Shown here: in pieces, positions 14,087 through 16,756 of the stretch
Position numbering within the stretch: the stretch's first letter is position 1
Layout: the number at the start of each line of letters is the position of its first letter
From: Pseudomonadota bacterium
Lineage (GTDB): Bacteria > Pseudomonadota > Alphaproteobacteria > Rhizobiales > Devosiaceae
Assembly (NCBI GenBank): GCA_023393475.1
Contig: JAEWLC010000083.1
Location: 1 to 16,756, forward strand
DNA length: 16,756 nucleotides
Reading direction: 5' to 3'
The notes under the pieces: generated by a model
Told to the model about the DNA's origin: nothing
Seen by the model: only the letters and a program-made list of their open reading frames with translations
The model's database searches: none
Made by a program: the position numbers and the translations under genes

Positions 14087-14095
14087 TGTGGAAAA
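14087..14095 (-). promoter_or_regulatory. DnaA-box-like 9-mer 5
   Basis: The minus strand reads TTTTCCACA, a full match to the relaxed consensus TTWTNCACA. It lies 9-17 bp before the preferred maf start, so DnaA binding here could also affect maf expression. Confidence 0.55.
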
Positions 14096-14103
14096 CCCGC
14101 TCC

Positions 14104-14700
14104 ATGCTGATCCTCGCTTCAAAGAGTGCCGCGCGAAACGCCCTGCTGGCGGGCACCGGGCTCCGATTCTCGGCGAGTCCAGCGCAAATCGACGAACGGG
14201 TGCTCGAAGCCGAAGTGCTGGGGAAAGGTGGCGACGCACGCAACGTGGCGCGGCGCCTCGCCGAAGCCAAGGCCTTGACCGTCGCCACGACTCGTCCGGG
14301 GGACGCGGTGATCGGCGCCGACCAGGTGCTGGCACTGGGCAACGCGCTGATGCACAAGCCGGCCGATCTAGCCGAGGCGGCAGGGCAGCTCGACCGCCTG
14401 GCCGGCCGGACCCATCATCTTCATTCGGGAATTGCGGTGGCACGGGACGGGGTCGTGCTGTGGTCGTCCGTCGAGACGGCGGCGCTGACCATGCGCGCCT
14501 TCTCCGCGGCCGAGCGCGACGAAGTGCTGGCGCTCGAGGGTGAGGCTGTTCTCGGATCGGTCGGCGGCTATCGCCTCGAGGGGCCGTCGATCCGGCTGTT
14601 CGAGCGCATCGAGGGCGACTATTTCACCATCCTCGGGCTGCCGCTCTTGCCATTGCTCGCCGCCCTGCGGCTCCATGTTCCCGATAGTTTCCAGAAGTGA
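14104..14700 (+). CDS. maf: Maf-family nucleoside triphosphate pyrophosphatase
   Basis: Maf proteins hydrolyse non-canonical or modified nucleoside triphosphates to monophosphates and are thought to sanitise the pool; some act on dTTP/UTP and others on m7GTP. The 198-residue protein has the N-terminal substrate loop MLILASKSAARNALL, DERVLEAEVL, VIGADQVLALGNALMHKP with the catalytic-region aspartate, and GSVGGYRLEGPSIRLFERIEGDYFTILGLPL. GADQ rather than GADT suggests the YceF-like (m7GTP) subgroup, but I hold that loosely. ATG at 14104 fits the family N-terminus. An ATG at 14086 would add six residues and overlap a DnaA-like site. Neither has a clear ribosome site. The stop overlaps the aroE GTG (GTGA). 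Confidence 0.9.
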   Translation: MLILASKSAARNALLAGTGLRFSASPAQIDERVLEAEVLGKGGDARNVARRLAEAKALTVATTRPGDAVIGADQVLALGNALMHKPADLAEAAGQLDRLAGRTHHLHSGIAVARDGVVLWSSVETAALTMRAFSAAERDEVLALEGEAVLGSVGGYRLEGPSIRLFERIEGDYFTILGLPLLPLLAALRLHVPDSFQK

Positions 14701-15530
14701 TTCACGTGAAAAAAGCCTTCGTCATCGGCCACCCGATCAAGCACTCGCGCTCGCCGCTGATCCACGGCACCTGGCTCAAAGAGCACGGAATAGCGGGAAG
14801 CTATGACGCCATAGATGTCGCGCCGGAGGATCTCCCGGGCTTTGTCGGACGCATCCGGGCCGGCGAGTTCGTCGGCGGCAATGTCACCATCCCGCACAAG
14901 GAAGACGTGTTCCGCCTCTGCGACGCCGTCGATCCGCTGGCCCAGACCATCGGCGCGGTGAATACGCTGGTGCGCGAGGAGGGTGGCCGCATCCGCGGCT
15001 TCAACACAGACTACATGGGCTTTCTCGGCAATCTCGACCAGAATGCGCCGGGCTGGAGCGAACGCCTCGGCCGGGCCATCGTCCTCGGCGCCGGTGGCGC
15101 GGCGCGCGCCATCCTCGTCGCGCTGCGCGAACGCGGGTTCAGAGAGATCGTGCTGCTCAACCGGACGGCGGAGAAGGCCGTCGCCCTGGCGCGCGAGATA
15201 GAGGGGCCGTTCACGCCGGGCCGGCTCGACGAATACGGAGCCTATGCCGGCGGTGCCGACCTCCTCGTCAACACCACCTCGATCGGCATGCACGACACCC
15301 GGTTCGACGGTCTCGACCTGGGGCTGCTGCCCGAGACGGCGCTGGTGACCGATATCGTCTATGTTCCCTTGGTCACGCCGCTCCTCGCCGATGCGCGCGC
15401 CATCGGCTTGCGCACCGTTGACGGTCTTGGGATGCTGCTGCATCAGGCCATTCCCGGCTTCGAGGCGTGGTTCGGCGTGCGGCCGGAGGTGACGCCGGAG
15501 CTCAGGGCCAAGGTGGAAGCGACGCTGTGA
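14697..15530 (+). CDS. aroE: shikimate dehydrogenase (NADP+)
   Basis: AroE reduces 3-dehydroshikimate to shikimate with NADPH, the fourth step towards chorismate and the aromatic amino acids. The 277-residue protein shows GHPIKHSRSPLIHG at 11-24 with the shikimate-binding serines, and NVTIPHKEDVF with the catalytic lysine at 68. It also has GAVNTLV, GFNTDYMGF with the catalytic aspartate at 105, the nucleotide-binding GAGGAAR at 131-137, NTTSIGMHD and GLGMLLHQAIPGFEAWFG. Two GTG codons could start it: 14697, which overlaps the maf stop as GTGA, or 14706, which gives MKKAFVIGHP. Both lie in or at parS-like site G, so ParB binding covers the initiation region. The stop overlaps the coaE GTG. 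Confidence 0.96.
   Translation: MIHVKKAFVIGHPIKHSRSPLIHGTWLKEHGIAGSYDAIDVAPEDLPGFVGRIRAGEFVGGNVTIPHKEDVFRLCDAVDPLAQTIGAVNTLVREEGGRIRGFNTDYMGFLGNLDQNAPGWSERLGRAIVLGAGGAARAILVALRERGFREIVLLNRTAEKAVALAREIEGPFTPGRLDEYGAYAGGADLLVNTTSIGMHDTRFDGLDLGLLPETALVTDIVYVPLVTPLLADARAIGLRTVDGLGMLLHQAIPGFEAWFGVRPEVTPELRAKVEATL
14698..14713. other. parS-like ParB site G (14/16), right of oriC over the maf/aroE junction, with embedded GANTC
   Basis: TGATTCACGTGAAAAA has two mismatches to consensus. GATTC lies at 14699-14703. The site begins with the maf TGA stop and contains the second candidate aroE GTG. It is the only parS-like site on the dnaQ side of the proposed oriC. Confidence 0.75.
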
Positions 15531-16123
15531 CGGTAAAGCTCGGCCTCACCGGATCGATCGCCACCGGCAAGTCGACGGTGCTGGTAGGCTTTGCCGAACT
15601 GGGCGTGCCGACCTTTTCGTCGGACGACTATGTCCACGAACTCTATCGCGGCGCGGCGGTGGCGCCGGTCGAGGCGGCATTTCCGGGCGTCACGGTCGAG
15701 GGAGCCATCGACCGGCAGAAGCTGAGCCGGCACGTCGTCGGCCACCCCGAACGCATCCGGCAGCTCGAGGCGATCGTCCATCCGCTGGTCCGGGCCGGGA
15801 TCAGGCAGTTCCTCGCCGATGCCGAGGCACGCGGCGAACCGCTGGCCATCGTCGATATTCCGCTGTTGTTCGAAAACGGCGTCGACTGGGGGCTCGATGG
15901 GGTGATCGTCACCACGGTCGACGAGGCCGAGCAGCGGCGGCGGGCGTTGGCACGGCCGGGCATGACGGTGGAAAAGCTGGACGCGATCCTTGCCCGGCAG
16001 ATGCCGCAGGCTGAAAAGATCAAACGCGCCACCTACATATTCGACACCTCCGGCACCATCGAGGCGACGCGCGACGAGGTGCGCCGGCTGGTGCAGCGGC
16101 TCAGGACCAAACCCCGCCCATGA
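15527..16123 (+). CDS. coaE: dephospho-CoA kinase
   Basis: CoaE phosphorylates the 3'-hydroxyl of dephospho-CoA with ATP, the last step of coenzyme A synthesis. From the GTG at 15527 the protein has 198 residues, the usual size. It starts VKLGLTGSIATGKST with the P-loop at 9-16. It continues with SSDDYVHELY, the conserved acidic DD of the substrate site, LEAIVHPLVRAGI, VDIPLLFENG, and the lid RALARPGMTVEKLDAILARQMPQAEKIKRATYIFDTSG. Longer in-frame starts inside aroE add residues unlike the family. GTGA overlap with the aroE stop and ATGA overlap with dnaQ indicate coupled translation. Confidence 0.96.
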   Translation: MTVKLGLTGSIATGKSTVLVGFAELGVPTFSSDDYVHELYRGAAVAPVEAAFPGVTVEGAIDRQKLSRHVVGHPERIRQLEAIVHPLVRAGIRQFLADAEARGEPLAIVDIPLLFENGVDWGLDGVIVTTVDEAEQRRRALARPGMTVEKLDAILARQMPQAEKIKRATYIFDTSGTIEATRDEVRRLVQRLRTKPRP

Positions 16124-16756
16124 CTCGCGAAATCGTTCTCGATACCGAAACCACCGGCCTGTCGCATGCCACGGGCGACCGGGTGGTCGAGATCGGCTGC
16201 GTCGAGCTTTTGAACCACATCCCGACCGGGCGGAACTTCCACGTCTACCTCAACCCCGAGCGCGACGTGCCGGATGAGGCGTTCCGCGTCCACGGGCTCT
16301 CGACCGAGTTCCTGCGCGACAAGCCCCTGTTCGCCGCCGAGGCCGACAATTTCCTCGATTTCATCGGCGATGCGACGCTGGTGATCCACAATGCCGAGTT
16401 CGATATCGGCTTTCTGAACTACGAGCTCGAGCGGCTGCGGAAGCCCCGGCTGGCCAACCAGGTGATCGATACGGTGATGGTGGCGCGCCAGCGCCATCCG
16501 GGCGCCCGGGTCAGCCTCGATGCGCTCTGCAAGCACTACGGCATCGACAATTCCAAGCGCACCCTGCACGGCGCGCTGCTCGACAGCGAGATCCTCGCCG
16601 ACGTCTATCTGGAGCTGATCGGCGGTCGCCAGGTGACGCTTTCGCTCGGCTCCGATGGGCGGAGCGAGGCGGGCGGCGGTGCGATTATCTTCAAGCCGGC
16701 CCGGCAGCGGCCGGCGCCCCTGGCGCCGCGGCTCAGCGCTGGCGAACACAAGCGCC
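16120..16756 (+). CDS. dnaQ: DNA polymerase III epsilon subunit (3'-5' proofreading exonuclease), truncated by window edge
   Basis: Epsilon removes misincorporated bases within the Pol III core. The 212 residues visible contain ExoI LDTETTGL with catalytic Asp8 and Glu10, then VVEIGCVEL and HGLSTEFL. ExoII follows as VIHNAEFDIGFLNYEL, and ExoIIIe as LHGALLDSEILADVYLEL with the His and Asp of the DEDDh class. After the exonuclease domain, at about residue 180, it enters a Gly/Ala/Pro-rich linker that would lead to the alpha-binding C-terminus. The frame is open at the last base, so the rest lies outside. The ATG overlaps the coaE stop (ATGA). It is the fourth gene of the maf-aroE-coaE-dnaQ operon that leads away from oriC. 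Confidence 0.96.
   Translation, partial: MTREIVLDTETTGLSHATGDRVVEIGCVELLNHIPTGRNFHVYLNPERDVPDEAFRVHGLSTEFLRDKPLFAAEADNFLDFIGDATLVIHNAEFDIGFLNYELERLRKPRLANQVIDTVMVARQRHPGARVSLDALCKHYGIDNSKRTLHGALLDSEILADVYLELIGGRQVTLSLGSDGRSEAGGGAIIFKPARQRPAPLAPRLSAGEHKR

Larger units (their letters stand above)
13676..14103. other. oriC: probable chromosomal replication origin (oriC), hemE-maf intergenic region
   Basis: This 428-bp stretch has no supportable gene. It lies beside hemE, the position of Cori in Caulobacter and of origins studied in other alphaproteobacteria, and it separates two divergent blocks pointing outward. Seen in it: an AT-rich segment (about 13695-13740) with a GANTC palindrome, four to five DnaA-box-like 9-mers, three CtrA-type boxes, and a perfect 7-bp hairpin. 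parAB, parS sites, rho, mnmEG and dnaQ nearby fit an origin region. The exact unwinding element and the functional boundaries cannot be set from sequence alone; the region could extend into the start of maf. hemE promoters probably also lie here. Confidence 0.82.

Noticed and set aside
13996..14103. 36-codon N-terminal extension of maf into the origin gap
   Set aside because: The extra residues match nothing in the Maf family, which starts at MLILAS, and they would be encoded by DnaA-box-like DNA.
1..16756. Mobile elements, CRISPR arrays, tRNA or rRNA genes, toxin-antitoxin or defence genes
   Set aside because: I looked on both strands and found no transposase or integrase motif, no regular direct-repeat array, no tRNA-like fold with a CCA end, and no foreign-looking gene. 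The window is a conserved housekeeping origin region.

Overview
The window looks like the replication-origin neighbourhood of an alphaproteobacterial chromosome. It is GC-rich and ordinary in coding content. I infer Hyphomicrobiales, perhaps Devosia-like, from gene order and protein flavour (HemJ rather than HemG/HemY, a Caulobacter/rhizobium-style parAB-rsmG-mnmG-mnmE-rho-hemE run, and CtrA- and CcrM-type motifs). The genus is a guess; the class is well supported.

Layout, left to right. Positions 1-480 (minus) hold the N-terminal part of a YggS-type PLP-binding protein. It diverges from the plus-strand operon leuS-lptE-holA (582-4718), whose genes overlap end to start. A 133-bp convergent spacer follows. 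Then comes a long minus-strand block: parB, parA, rsmG, mnmG, mnmE, rho, hemJ, hemE (4852-13675). These cover chromosome partition, ribosome and tRNA modification, transcription termination and late haem synthesis. A non-coding stretch of about 430 bp (13676-14103) separates hemE from the divergent, fully overlapping plus-strand operon maf-aroE-coaE-dnaQ, which runs off the right edge.

The hemE-maf gap is the likely oriC. It holds DnaA-box-like 9-mers, three TTAA-N7-TTAA type CtrA boxes within about 115 bp, an AT-rich segment with a 16-bp palindrome carrying two GANTC (CcrM) sites, and a hairpin. Around it and around parAB lie seven parS-like ParB sites built on TTCACGTG. One is a perfect TGTTTCACGTGAAACA inside rsmG, and one lies on the far side of oriC over the aroE start. 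Five of the seven differ from the perfect site so that a GANTC methylation motif falls inside the ParB half-site. This is the most unusual thing I see, because it could link CcrM methylation, and so replication passage, to ParB loading.

Other non-coding structure includes two related palindromic intergenic repeats flanking rho, and a strikingly C-rich, G-poor leader just upstream of rho that resembles a Rho-utilisation site and suggests autoregulation. Most genes point away from oriC and are co-directional with the forks; only leuS-lptE-holA runs against the leftward fork. I found no phage, IS, CRISPR, tRNA or rRNA sequences, and no obviously foreign gene.
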